This document shows, piece after piece, positions 23,234-34,717 of a DNA stretch of 64,000 nt (within the stretch, counting starts at the first letter, position 1; each line of letters starts with the position of its first letter). The DNA comes from Naganishia liquefaciens (Eukaryota; Basidiomycota; Tremellomycetes; Filobasidiales; Filobasidiaceae): the NCBI GenBank assembly GCA_013423385.1, contig BLZA01000002.1, forward strand, positions 372,001-436,000. Reading direction: 5' to 3'. Made by a program: the position numbers and the translations under genes. The notes beneath the pieces were generated by a model that did not search any database, had not been told where the DNA came from, and saw only the letters and a list, made by a program, of their open reading frames with translations.

Positions 23234-26200
23234 TCACATCGTAAGAGGTAAATCAGTTGTGAAATGTCGAGCAGGATATAAGAATAATTGCTCCAAGATG
23301 TCGAGTTCGGGATCCTCGAGAAAACCTCCGAGCTGGTGTGAAAAGGGCGTCTCCTCAAGTTCAAGTCCCGGCCTATAGGTCGGAGGAGGCATGCAGTGTG
23401 TCCGATTCGAGAACCGCTCTGGCGCATCAAGCTGGCCCAGTCCAGTCCCGTACTTCTTATCTTCCCTCTTTGCGCGATCATTAGTCAACGACCCTTCACT
23501 CTCATAATAGGATATCATGCTTACCGTAAGCGCAGATTCAATAATTCTTCTGAATTTCCGTGATGCTCCGTCCTCGACATCCTGCACATACCGTTTCGGG
23601 CTCGTAGACTCACGTGATCCCGACGCCTGTCGATCAACAGCGCGCTTATTCATGTCTGTGTCTATCCAAGAAGATAAGCCTGGTGTGCGAATCACAGGAT
23701 CGAAAACTACCTAGCAATCCTTCAAGCAGTTCTGCCACGCTTTTGATTTCTGCAGACTTTTGTCTTCTATGGGATTGGGTTTCAGCACCGTCTCGCTCCT
23801 ACTGCTAATGGCGACATACCGGAGCGAATGAGTGCCATTCCGTAGCAGGATCTCTAAATCTTTGGCTTGAGATCGTGGTGTGTAGATAAGAATGAGCAGG
23901 GCAACAATTGCCGCGGTCAATACGCCGTGAACAAACGGCCTTCAGACTAGCGCTTCAGTGTCATGTGCGTCTCACGAACTGCAAGAGTACTTACCACCAT
24001 CGATTCGGCAAACCTTGCAGAGTGTACAAAGTCGGATCGTGCTCCAAAAGCCATCGCGAACCGCGCGCCGCCCCTTCTTGGCAGACTGCAAACTTTCTCT
24101 CGGGTGCCGCAATCAGCCACACTTATGGGTTTGGGTTGAATGCTCGAGAGGCTTACTTCGAACGCAGAGCGGACGCAAGACACAATCTATGGAGTCTCAG
24201 CAATGCCGAGTAGCCGTTACACTTGATTGCTCGACTCTCTGCGGCAAGTCGAGCTACGTCTTGCGCGTTCGTCTCAAGAGACAGTTCGTGACCAATATGA
24301 GGTGATTCTGTTTTGTAATACGGAGGTAAGGCGTCTACAACGCTCATATACGCCTCGTGCGTGCTGAACTCCGTGTCAACCGCGAAAAGCAAACAGAAAC
24401 GGGTCTCTGACTCACTTTTCCATGATTTCCTCGGTTAAGTGACCGTTATTCATGTTCACAGCGCTTATGAATCGCTTCAAAGGTTGTAGAAATTTCAAGC
24501 GGGAACATATATACGACATATCCTATGACAAAGGTACAGCGCTCAGCAGGTAGGTAATGGTTCCTTAGCAGAAGGCTTACGGTATGCTTATCAGCTCGTG
24601 CGTTTGCCATGACCCTAAAGCTTCCTTCTCCGATATTTTCGTCGTTAACATTCGCCGGGAAGGCGCAGGTAACGGCGAATGTTTCCACGAAGCTGAGATA
24701 GTCGTGTTCGACACTTGCATTCAGGTCCAACTCGAGCTGACCGCGAGTTGTCGATTCGTCTCCACAGCAAGAGACTGGAAGAGCTTACGAGGAGCCACCA
24801 TACTCGACGACCTGTCTCCCTCTGCACTAAAGATGCCTTCCACTTGCCACTGAATTGATTCTGAATCTGCTCTGTTTCCGTGTCCATGGCTAGCTCAGGT
24901 CCGAGTCTATGTAAGCCCATGCATTGAGCGATCTGCTCAAGATGTTCACCGAGTGCATTTATTGTGTATATCTCCTGACCTACTTTCATCGCGCTTCCAA
25001 GCATACTGTAGTGAGTATCGGAGCGACCAGTAGCAGACCAATATGGGCCGATGATTCTGGGAAGGAGAGAAAGGTTAGTATTTGACGAACAGTCGCTGAG
25101 CCTCCGTGTCCGGCTTACATGAAGGCTTGAAGGGTCTCCAGACGATGGTGTCTGCCCCAGTCGCCCTTCATGAGAGCCATCTCAAAAAGATCGCTCCAAG
25201 CTTCCGTCATTGTAGCGCGTTGAGCTTCATTGAATCCTATTCGCGTTAGGTCCTCTTTGTCCATAAGATATAGAGTGGTACACATGATCGCGCAATAGGT
25301 GGGCAGGAATAGGGTGTGCTCTATGTCAAGAGGATTCAATTGCATCCCGTTGTGCGCAGAGTAGTGTCTCCACTGTCTTTCCAGCGTTGGTGCGTGAAAG
25401 CAGCGTATGCTGGACGAGATGTATGTCAGCTGGTTGGCTAGTTCCTGTCCTTCAATCAATCCGACATACAGCCAGGCATATCTGATAGGGCATCTGGTCA
25501 GCCTCACAGTCTCTCAGAAGCTCAAGTTGAGCTGTACGTGACTTACTCTCGAAGCTGTCGTTTCAGATCCCAAGTCAGACGTAAGCAGGCGAACGCGCGG
25601 AAGGGTTGCGGTGACTTACAAAGTGTTCCAGCAAGTAGTCAGCCAAATCTTGCAATGGGAGCGATTCCAAGCCTGGAATAACGATATAGTGCGGATCTTT
25701 CCTCTGAGTGACGAACGTCGAATTGTCTTGACGAGGATCTGCGTAGGAGCCGATCAGCAGTTCCGATACGGTATGTTCACGACTCTGCTCACCCGCTGCA
25801 TTGCGCAGACCATCTAGTCTTGTATTTGAATCCCTACTGAGCGCGATATCTTCCAGCGCTAGCGCAGCCTGATTGTCCCCCAAAGAGGGAGCCCTGCTGA
25901 ATGCTTGTCTCGCTTTCGCTGTATGCTCTTCCGCAGAAGATTGCTCTGGCGTCGTGCCATCCGACTTGTCACTGTCAAGATATGGGGAAGCCGTATATCG
26001 CCGCGATTTGCGCATCTTTGATATCAGCCGCTCGAGGTCCTCCACTCGTCTGTGCAACGACCGTTCGTCGCCGCGTGCAGAAGAGGCATTCCTGCGAAAG
26101 TCGCTGAGCCGATGTCGGAAGGGCTGTAACGATACAACGCTCACCGAGGAATCCGGTCATCCGTCCTCTTTCGATATTCTTGGCAGGAGCGCGGTTCCTT

Positions 26201-26407
26201 TCTCGCTACACAAGCAGAGCATGGCGTCTGTCTTCCTCCCGAGGTTTGGTCAAAATCAGTGACTGTACGAGGCAGCGAGATATCAGTCATTCACCTGTCA
26301 CACTGAAAACGAAGGCAACAATTCAGTTCATCAGCCAGCCTCAAATCGAAAGTGACATACCTTCGTCTTCCTCCGGCGACATTCTAGGCAATTCCGGCGC
26401 GATGGAG
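23234..26407 (-). CDS. Zn2Cys6 fungal transcription factor with Fungal_trans domain
   Basis: Nuclear regulator of the Gal4 class. The cluster is spread over three exons: NCLECRRRKTK (26407-26361), an 8-nt microexon at 26295-26302 giving CDR, and QTPCSACVARKEPRSC in the next exon. Together they form C-x2-C-x6-C-x5-C-x2-C-x8-C. A coiled-coil linker follows (ERSLHRRVEDLERLISKM, near 26,050). The middle-homology region then runs through several exons, with LFLPTYCAIMCTTLYLMD, FEMALMKGDWGRHHRLETLQ, ALGEHLEQIAQCMGLHRLG and RETGRRVWWLL. The C-terminal exon is probably 23695-23234 (DILEQLFLYPARHF). The first exon, upstream of 26407, is not resolved because an in-frame stop lies just before NCLEC. It lies in the same orientation as the P450 downstream of it on the plus axis, so co-regulation is possible but unproven. 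Confidence 0.8.
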
Positions 26408-26449
26408 CTCAGCATTCCGACCGATAGTAAAGCGCCTTAGCATGCGGTA

Positions 26450-27189
26450 ATTACCAGAACAGCTTTGTACAGGACGATTGCGCTTGATTCCTGTCGTTGA
26501 TTTTGGAGCGTTCGCAATGGATGACACAAGCGATCCCTGCAAAATACAGATGATGCGGTTGAGTGTGAGTGCTGATCGCGCGTATGTTCACCTCACTACC
26601 CACACTAACGGTGCTGTCCATCGTTGGCCAAAAGAACTTGCGACACAGTCGTGGCGAGAACGCAAATTTGTGACCTAACGTTCCAAAGGGCCCAAAGATA
26701 TGCTACGCTGTCAAGATACCCATGGCTCGTGGTCCATGAGATGGCTCTGCGACGTCTCGCAAGTCAATGTAGCAACATAATCCAGAATGCCGCCGTTCAG
26801 ATTAACCTACAGCACGCCTACCCCACTATTTGACTCCGCTTCCCCGCTTTCCCACGTGGCAAATGTCGCGTCCGACTACTCCTCGGACCGACTGCCGTTT
26901 GGATTCACTCGTTACAGGCTTCTGTAGGCTGCAACGCATGACCTTTTACGCATGGACAGTGCATAGTGCATGATAAACAGACCTGCCTTCGTAGACACGT
27001 CGAGCAGGGGCCGATGGCGTGCGTTGTCCAGCGGGTCATGGTATCCATGAATACGACCTTCACATGCATGGGAAGACTCCCCAAAGCTTCTAGCATTCTA
27101 CAGCATGTAAGTGACGTGCCTGCTCCAATGAGGTCATGGTGCGTGAATATCGCCAGACTACTGGAGCTGTGAGAACCTTGTCATGTGCC
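26450..27189. other. Intergenic, 5' side of the Zn2Cys6 gene
   Basis: About 740 bp between the regulator's 5' region and the P450 stop. It must contain the regulator's unresolved first exon and promoter. No other gene seen. Confidence 0.4.
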
Positions 27190-29492
27190 CTACAAATCTC
27201 CCATACTGAGCACATCTGCAAAATTCGCCATCTCTTGCTGGTATTCTTGCTCAATGATCGCCCGTCGCTTTTCATCTCGCAGAATGAGCATAAAAGGCAA
27301 ATCTTTGCCTCGAGTACCAGGCATGATTCCATGGAACCCTGAATCTGTCGGATTGGTAGATTGTTACCCATGCCGCGGTACGGAAAGGCAAGCGGACTTA
27401 CCTTGTGCGAGAGGAAGTACCGCTCCTGGCTTTGGCTTGATGTCAAATGCCCAGAGCAGCCGCGAAAACCCAATGAAGAAGCTTCGTTCGGCAACATGGT
27501 ATCCCGGACAGATTCTTCTGCCAGCGCCGAATGCAAAGTGGTCCCGCATTGTCGGGTCTGCGAGGTTAATGGACTCCTGGGACTACAACTTTCCATCAGC
27601 TCTCGTCCCGACTCGGGGGCAAGGAACCTACACTTCGCTCATCTCCCTCGTACCTCTCCGGAAGAAAGCTATCGGGGTGCTTGTGCCGTTTCTCATCGTG
27701 ATGGATAGCCCAGGCATTGAGATGCAAGAAGGCGCCTTTCGGGATCTGGATGCCCTTGTATTCGAGGTCTTGCTTGGTGACATGTGGATGTCCGAGAGCC
27801 ACGGGAGGTCTCCACTGGAAAGACGGAGAGAAAGATGAGTGGCACGATAGCATTGTTGAGTAGTTACCCACCCTCCAGACTTCCTTCATGATACAACGCA
27901 GGTAAGGCGTGTCGACCAGATCCTCCCATACCGGCAAGCGATCCCCGACCGCGGCATCTTGGTAGCAAAAGCCGTTAGCCAGCCGTTCAGATACCGCAAT
28001 TTGGACATACCTAGCTCCTTCTGAGCCTTTACCTGTACTTCGGGATATTCCAGCATGGCTTCCAGAAATGCCCACATGGTCATCATCGACTGCGCGACAA
28101 GTCAGGTAAAGACAGGAACAGCCTTGTCAGACAGACTCACTGTATCGGCCGCAGCACCAATCAACTCTAGGTTGATGTACGCCGCTTCGTCTTCGCTATC
28201 GAGCCCCCCGAGTTTCGGGTCTTGAAGCAGCCGGGCAAGTGTACAGTAAGGAAGGACCGTTCCCTTGGCGATGGCTTGCTTGCAGCGCTAGGTATGATAG
28301 AATTAAGAATTCGTACTGAGAGGTCCGGTGTTGGACACGAGACTGACCTCCATTCGCTCACGACACCATGCCATGTCTCTCTCATGTGCCTTCTTGCCAG
28401 CTCGAGCCCAAGGCTTGAACGCTATCGGCAACTTTTCGAGAATGGGAAACGTCTCGACGATCTTTGCGCCCGGAAGTGTGCCTTTAATGCTCTCGAAGAC
28501 GCTCCCTATAAAAGTCAATCAGCCAATGACCAAGGAAAGGTTGCGAAACGCACAGAAGATGTAGTCGATGCTCGGCGAATCTTCCATGTTGATCTTAATA
28601 AGCTAGCATTAGCACTCTGCTATCATTTTTCCACTCAAGGACTCACTGGGAAACCGAAAGTCTGCAACGCAAAGAGCGAGTACTGATACCGCTTCAATTT
28701 GAGCCAAACATTCTGCTCGGGACCGTTGGCTAGGGGATCATTGATGACGGCGTGTAGGAAACGAGCGGTTTCAAAATTGTTCAAGCTATCGGAAAGGCTT
28801 CGGTCAACGTGTCGAGTCTGCGGTACGTTTCATCTCACGGTAGAGCGGAATCGGCCATGGCAGGCGAAGTCACCATGGCGTTGATGAATTTGCGTTGACT
28901 CTGTCTAAAGTTGAGCGACACGCCGAACTTGAAGATGGGCCGGCTCACCTTCCATCTCGGATGGGAACCAGACAATAAGAGCACATTCTGCTGATTGCAC
29001 ACGTATCTGCCAAGTTGTCAGTCACCGCATAGCAGACATTGCCTCACAGCAGACAGTGCCTCACTCGTTAGAATAGATCCAACGGGGACGATCGGATGAC
29101 ACAGAACTGTGCTTGTCCATGATCTCCTTGACGGCTTTGTCTTCGTTGATAAAGTATTGCTATGAGAAGTTTCAGTAACCGAGACAACCAATGGGCAGCT
29201 CGAGACTCACATCGATCGTCCCCGCGCTGACTTTGACGACAGGGCCATACTGCTTCGCCCATGACTGCATTTGAAGGTGCATTCGGTCCGCACCTGCTGC
29301 TTTAATGATATCCGGCAAGTTGCCGACAATTGGCCATCCGGGAGGACTAGGCGCCCAACGAAGGCCATTTTTGGGCTTCTTGGAGCTCGATCTGAGGTGT
29401 AAGGCGATGCAAAGCACGATCAAACAAATGAAGACCGTCAAGGGAGATATCGAGGTGTCGATGAATGAATTGAGGGAACTGGAGAGGGGCAT
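27190..29492 (-). CDS. Cytochrome P450 monooxygenase (microsomal type), first copy
   Basis: Haem-thiolate monooxygenase anchored in the ER. ATG at 29492; N-terminal membrane anchor SPLTVFICLIVLCIALHL (about residues 16-33), then the proline hinge APSPPGWPIVGNLPD. Many short introns break the gene. Family landmarks in order are: I-helix oxygen-binding segment ELIGAAADT (near 28,150), ExxR in MKEVWR (near 27,875), PERY in the meander region (near 27,640), and the haem loop FAFGAGRRICPGYHVAE with its ligand Cys (near 27,500). The last exon ends at 27190 with a stop after SMGDL. The domain order matches group I P450s such as those of secondary metabolism or xenobiotic oxidation. The substrate cannot be read from sequence. 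Confidence 0.88.
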
Positions 29493-30419
29493 CGTGTCAG
29501 CACGATCTTCTTTGGCCGTGAGAGTTGCTCACTTTGTGGAATGGGCAATGGGAACGTCGACCTGCACATGCTATATACGCTCGTCCTGTCGTATGCCTGA
29601 AATCAGTAAGGCTGGAATCGGAACAAGCTGGTGATACCGACCGATGCGGAGCAATGGTTTGCAAGCAGAGAAGCCAAAATGCGGGGCAGGCTGAAGATAG
29701 CCGTTCTCGGCCGGGACCACAAAGTAAACAACGGCGGGGCAGTCTCGTCACAATCGCCTATCTCCGTTTCGGGCGCAAGAGCCTACTAGAGCCATTCTAT
29801 CCTGCATGCTAGGAAATGTGTTGTGCACTCTTAGTACAAGCGAACAGCATGACAGCGTATGATCGGAAGTATTGGGTCGACAGACTACTATTCGACATGG
29901 TTTACACGTCGCATGTCGACTGAGAGGTTCTTGGAGCGACGTCCTTCGCTGCTGAGTTACAGCCATCGGTCGTGGTAAATTAGGTTCTGCCTCTGCCTGC
30001 ATACACTTTCATGCTCCCTGTCGTTGCATAGCCTTATGCTGTGCTGCATGGGCAAAAGCAATGCATCTTGCTGCTTAAGGACAAAAGGCGATGTCAGCGA
30101 GGGCAAATGGCAACGACAGCAACATCGCCACCGTTACTTGTGTTTCAGATATTTCAGGGGTATTCTAGAAAGGAGGTGTGTACAGCAAACTATTACCATG
30201 TCAAGCCGCACGAAAGAAAAAAAACATGCCTACGATTGTGCATCGGATATAAGTGGAAGTCAGCCGCGAATTCACCTTGCTAATCTAGACCATCATAGGA
30301 GTTCGATATCAAACATTTGGCATTACCTCTTTTGCGTGCAGACGTTAGAAACAGTTTCTGATCATCGAGATTGCAGGCAACCTGATTCTCCATTCTCAGA
30401 AGCCCCGAGAAAGCGCGAC
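29493..30419. other. Intergenic
   Basis: About 930 bp upstream of the P450. It presumably includes the P450 promoter. Open frames are short and I support no gene. Confidence 0.4.
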
Positions 30420-31023
30420 ATGGAGAACGACAACGACAGCACAGGCGAATGCCTAGAGTGTGATATGCCCGAAACTCCTTCGGTGCTCCGATGGCTCTGG
30501 ACCATTCACGGCGTATCCGATCCCTCGGCGCTCTCTTTGAACTCGAATAACTCTATTCCCAGTGGTCCTCAATCTGAAATCGGGGTGGAAGATAACGAAA
30601 CGCTCAGTATGGGCTCCTGGTCGCACGGAGGGGGTCACGAGCCTTCGGTGACTCCGGGCTCTGAATCTGACGATGAAGCGACACATAGTATGGACGACAC
30701 ATAGTATGGACTCGTGGTCTCACGGAGGACGCCGCCATTCTTCTAAAAATGAATCCAATGAAGGGGATGAGAACGCAACCATTAGCATGAGTTCGTCTTA
30801 CTCTCACGGTCGCGGTTACAAAGGTCGATTGCACCGCTCGAGATCCGTCTCCATTTCTCGGCAAGATCTTTTCGCGTCACCCGCCGGACCACAGTTATCT
30901 CGTTCCTCGAAAAAGGGCGAGGCGGAGCAGAAAGATGCTGCTGTTGGATGTCAATCTCCTGAAATGCAGAGTACTTCGCGGCCTCCGCCGGGAATTGACA
31001 AACGCGAGCGTCTTTGGCAATGA
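30420..31023 (+). pseudogene. SHG-repeat protein gene split by a 16-bp tandem duplication
   Basis: A host reading frame begins near ATG 30420 and shows three copies of a motif about 30-35 residues apart: LSMGSWSHGG, HSMDSWSHGG and ISMSSSYSHGRG. Between copies one and two an exact 16-bp direct repeat (30679-30694 and 30695-30710) shifts the frame. The first part then ends at once, and the remainder is open in the next frame to 31023. The motif spacing shows the two halves belonged to one gene of about 200 codons. The protein is Ser/Asp/Glu/His-rich, disordered, and of unknown role. It could be a recent loss-of-function allele or an assembly error. Confidence 0.5.
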
Positions 31024-31343
31024 TGTATTCAGCGGAGATGTAGGAAATGTTAGCTTACTACAGTGACTCCGCTGCGGAAAGCTTTGTTATCCATCATTCT
31101 AATTCTAATAGCACTTTCACATTCCAAGCGAGACGTGCTCTTGCGAGTTGCCTATATATAATGTGGACTTGAAGGTGGATCATGAGCCGGGCAATGCTGT
31201 ACCCGACAGCTCGTTATCGCAGCTCCTCAATTGGCAAGATGTCGAGGCTGCCAGAGTTGTTTGACACTTCAATCAACCTTACTCAATGCCAACGTCCAGT
31301 CTGTCTGCTTTTTACCAATGCTTTTGATCCAAAGTGGCATTCC
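31024..31343. other. Intergenic
   Basis: 320 bp between the SHG-repeat locus and the dUTPase stop. A TATATATAA box lies near 31155 with no convincing gene behind it. Confidence 0.4.
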
Positions 31344-32357
31344 TCAAACAACGTTGGCACCATCCTTGACGATCGTCTCCATCACCTCGGTCGCGCCCCT
31401 CTCCTCGGCCTCGGCCACCACCTGCTCAGCAACAGCCTTGGCCTGCTCGTCCGTGAATCCGCCCGTCGATCCGAACCCGCCGGCACCTCGAATGGTCGCA
31501 TCCAGGTCCTTGGGGGGATCGAGAAGGATGATTCAGTAAGATAGGCGCGAAGGGAAGGGCAGAAAAGCTTACCTCGACTTCGAGGACTTCTGGTGTGAGG
31601 ATCCGTTCGAGAATCAACTGGGCGATGCGGTCACCGACTTTAACTATGTAGCGGATTGAGCAAGTCAGCGATGGTTAGAAAGCAGCAAGGAGAGGAATTC
31701 AAAGGGCAGGGACGTCGGTCAGCTATCTGTGTTCAGAGACGTTCCCACAGGTGTGAGTATAGCAGACCAGGGGCGATGATGGTCCGCAAAGGTAAGCGTA
31801 TCGCCAATTAATACCTTGACCTGGCCCCCTTTCTGTATATCATGGGCGCGCTTCACGGCGAAGAGAATTGACTGCGAGATACCTTCCGGCATTCCCAAAG
31901 TCTTGCGGCTGCTATCACTTTCCGTTTCGTCCTTCTGACTCTGACACTTTCACGGCCCAAGCAAGAAAGTAGAGAGAAGGAACTCACCCTCCAGATCCTT
32001 TTCTCCCAAGTTAAACAGCAATACAAACACCTCTCCCCGGTAATCCGCATCTACGACTCCGGCACCGGTATGAATCCCAAACTTGCTAGCCAATCCACTT
32101 CTCGGCGCGACCCTTCCATACGTGCCAGCGGGCACGGCCATGCTCACACCGGTACTGACGAGCGCCTTGCCATTCGCTGGAACGACGGTAGCGACCGAGG
32201 CATAGAGGTCGTATCCTGCTGCCAAGGATGATCCACGGGTGGGGAGTTGAGCGGTCGGGGAAAGACGCTTGATGAGCAGGTTGGCGACGGGAGTCTGGTG
32301 GGACATTTTGGAGGGCTTTTCGGAGTCGAGGGGAGAGGCGGGACGCTTGAGAGTCAT
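31344..32357 (-). CDS. DUT1: dUTP pyrophosphatase
   Basis: Hydrolyses dUTP to dUMP, keeping uracil out of DNA and feeding dTMP synthesis. Exons 32357-31988, 31643-31573 and 31508-31344 give 201 aa. All five trimeric dUTPase motifs are present: AAGYDLYA (1), [10 protein letters not shown] (2), [11 protein letters not shown] (3), GDRIAQLI (4) and the glycine-rich C-terminal arm [10 protein letters not shown] (5). A short Pro/Lys-rich N-terminus precedes the core. The first intron (31644-31987) is 344 nt, far longer than typical here. The gene is divergent from mitochondrial bS16 with 235 bp between the start codons. Confidence 0.93.
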
Positions 32358-32592
32358 GGCAGGAATGGGCAAGACGGAGCGATTGTCATGAACAAGAAGC
32401 ACAGGGACGAGGTTGAGGGTATGTCTACTGATCACGTGAACTTAGGTAATTCACGAAAACGCGATCGGGGAGACGGGCACGACAGTTTCACCTGCCACCT
32501 GCATCATGTTCGCATGTCCGAGGCAGTCCTTGCAGCGTTCTTAGCCATCTCGCATTCCCCCCTCTGTCCAGTCTGCTCTTCATTCACCCATC

Positions 32593-33726
32593 ATGGTCGT
32601 CAAGCTTCGTCTCGCGCGCCACGGCCGCAAAAACACACCGTTCTACCACCTCGTGAGCGCATTTAATCAAAGACTAACGCTTCACTATTTATGACAAGCT
32701 CTCTCGCTACAGGTCGCCATCAACGCCTCCAAGCGCCGCGACGCACAACCTCTAGAGAAACTTGGCGAATACGACCCGATCCCGCGCCCACCACCGCCAA
32801 GCTCATCACTGGCATCGGCCATCGCGAATTCGTATCACCTGGCATCACGGGCCCCGAGTGCCGAGGAGTTGGCCGCGCAGAGGAGAGGGGAGAAGAAGAT
32901 CATCTGGGATGTGGAGAGGATAAGGTATTGGCTCGGTGTGGGAGCGCAGCCGACGGAGAGCGTGGTCAAGCTGCTGGAAAGGGTGAGTTTTTTGGGGTAT
33001 CCGGCTTTGTCGCGATCGGAAGCGAATGCGCAATCGTGCGGACATCATGGAACAAGAGTCGAAAGAAGCGCATGCAAGCAGGTCACTGTAGCCTGCGATG
33101 GAGTAACTGATGCAGGCTCAAGCTGCGTGCATCGCGTCGGTTGGAACCGGGTCGCAGGCACACTGGACCAAGTTGCAGTGAAGCAGTTGCGGATCTCGCA
33201 GAATGGTGATGGAAAACGGGCTATGCGTTGGGATGGCCCAGTGTCCATCGGTGCAGCTGCGTGTGACGGAGTTCAGAGGTGAAGCGGATCTCGCCAGTCG
33301 GAATTCATCATGACGATTCAGGAATCTCTTCTCGTCTGAGACAGACAGGCGAGACTCGTGCTGGCGACGATCCGTTCGCAGCGATTTGATGATGATCATC
33401 GTGAAAAGCGCAGTCAAAATTAGGAGGGAGCTAAGAGGATACCCCTTCACATCTTCCTACCGAGAGCTCTCGCAGTGGACAAACACTCGAAAATCTGATG
33501 GCGGTCCACCACTTTGCATGATCTCCGATCTCTTGCTGATTATGATCTTGTATTTCTTCTTTCTACCTATCTATCATCCCTACGCCTTTTCATCCGCAAT
33601 CTTCATACCGCTTCGCATTTGTTTCAGGCCGGCGTCCTCGAAGGCAACCACAAATGGAGAATATCGCAGGCCAGAAGGGGCAAGGGGAAGCCCAAGGATC
33701 AGAAAGAGGGTTCAGACGATGAGTAG
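32593..33726 (+). CDS. MRPS16: Mitochondrial ribosomal protein bS16m
   Basis: Small-subunit mitoribosome protein. Exons 32593-32652, 32713-32982 and 33628-33726 give 142 aa. The bS16 core reads VVKLRLARHGRKNTPFYHL, then VAINASKRRD, LEKLGEYDP and the helix VERIRYWLGVGAQPTESV, followed by VKLLERAGVLEG across the second splice. The C-terminal tail is Lys/Asp/Glu-rich. The second intron (32983-33627) is 645 nt, about ten times the local norm. The shared promoter with dUTPase suggests growth-linked expression (inference). Confidence 0.93.
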
Positions 33727-34120
33727 ACGTTACTTGTATGCCGGAATGGGCACCTGGAGGGGGGTGAGACTTGTACGATATGAGCAGATGGGAAGAAAGA
33801 TCAAAGAGAAACGCGTGTGGTTTCCAAAAGCGCGGTTTATGTGACCCCTTTGCGAGAGATCCGCCTCGATAGATTTACAGCAAGTCCATTAACTCGCTAT
33901 GACAGTCGCAATGGCATGACATTATCTGGCATGACATTATCTGCGGTACAACATTGTCAAAGCTGAGAATCGATCTTTGAAAGGGCAAATTTGCCAACAT
34001 GCCAACTCTAGCTGACATCCAATGATACCCTCGCCAAGATGCATGCTGTTCCCATACAAAAGGGCAAATTCAGCGAGAAGTGGCTTGCTACCAAAAAGCC
34101 AGGGCTGATCAATGCGGCCC

Positions 34121-34672
34121 CTACTCGCGAGACGCTCGTAAGTGTGCATTCCGAACACGTAACCAGAAACTTACTCTGTTTGGAATGCCTGTACACTTTA
34201 CTCTTCGAATTCTGCACGCTGTACAACGCTGCAAGGGCTCTGGATATTCACAAGAAATCTTCTGGTCCACGCATGTCTTACATGGTGTTCGGTCCGAAGC
34301 AGCGAACACGATACACTGGCCTTTTCGTCCTTCCGCCTGAGAACCCGGCTGATGCTCTTCCTCTTGAGCGCCTGCATTTTGAGCATTCAAGGCTTGGCCT
34401 TCCGTTTGAGAGCTCTGCATCTCATCGGATGCTGGCGGTTGGGTTTCTGGTTTGGAGGAGAGATGCCGAGCAGAATGAATGTCGTCATGTCTGGGAAAGG
34501 GTTCCTGGCACGAGGGGCTCCCCGATGTGTCAAGGGGATCAAAGTCACTTGAAGTCCACGTGCACGACGAGAGCGCAAAATCTCCAGCAAGACCTGAGCT
34601 ATGGCTTCCTGGATTAGCCGAGTCCGAGCTCTTTGGGGGCAGCGAGGTCGTACAATAAGCGCCCCTACCCAT
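34121..34672 (-). CDS. Cysteine-module protein related to the neighbouring gene (3' end unresolved)
   Basis: From the first in-frame ATG at 34672 the frame runs through a Ser/Pro-rich, disordered region to a cysteine array: PCKTCVDQKISCEY followed by RCTACRIRRVKC, i.e. C-x2-C-x6-C-x8-C-x2-C-x6-C. The second half has the basic CxxCRxRRVKC look of a Gal4-type zinc cluster. A GTAAGT donor follows just after the array, so more exons probably lie between 33,940 and 34,150, but I could not fix them. The gene is divergent from the 581-aa protein with two similar modules, about 980 bp away. Probably a DNA-binding or zinc-binding protein. Confidence 0.5.
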   Translation of the reverse strand: MGRGAYCTTSLPPKSSDSANPGSHSSGLAGDFALSSCTWTSSDFDPLDTSGSPSCQEPFPRHDDIHSARHLSSKPETQPPASDEMQSSQTEGQALNAQNAGAQEEEHQPGSQAEGRKGQCIVFAASDRTPCKTCVDQKISCEYPEPLQRCTACRIRRVKCTGIPNRVSFWLRVRNAHLRASRE

Positions 34673-34717
34673 ATCGTTTATCGGCTTAGAAGGTGATGCG
34701 CAGAATAACTTGTCCAC

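Noticed and set aside
34039-34617. 192-codon plus-strand frame opposite the cysteine-module gene
   Set aside because: The minus strand carries ordered cysteine motifs; the plus frame has none.
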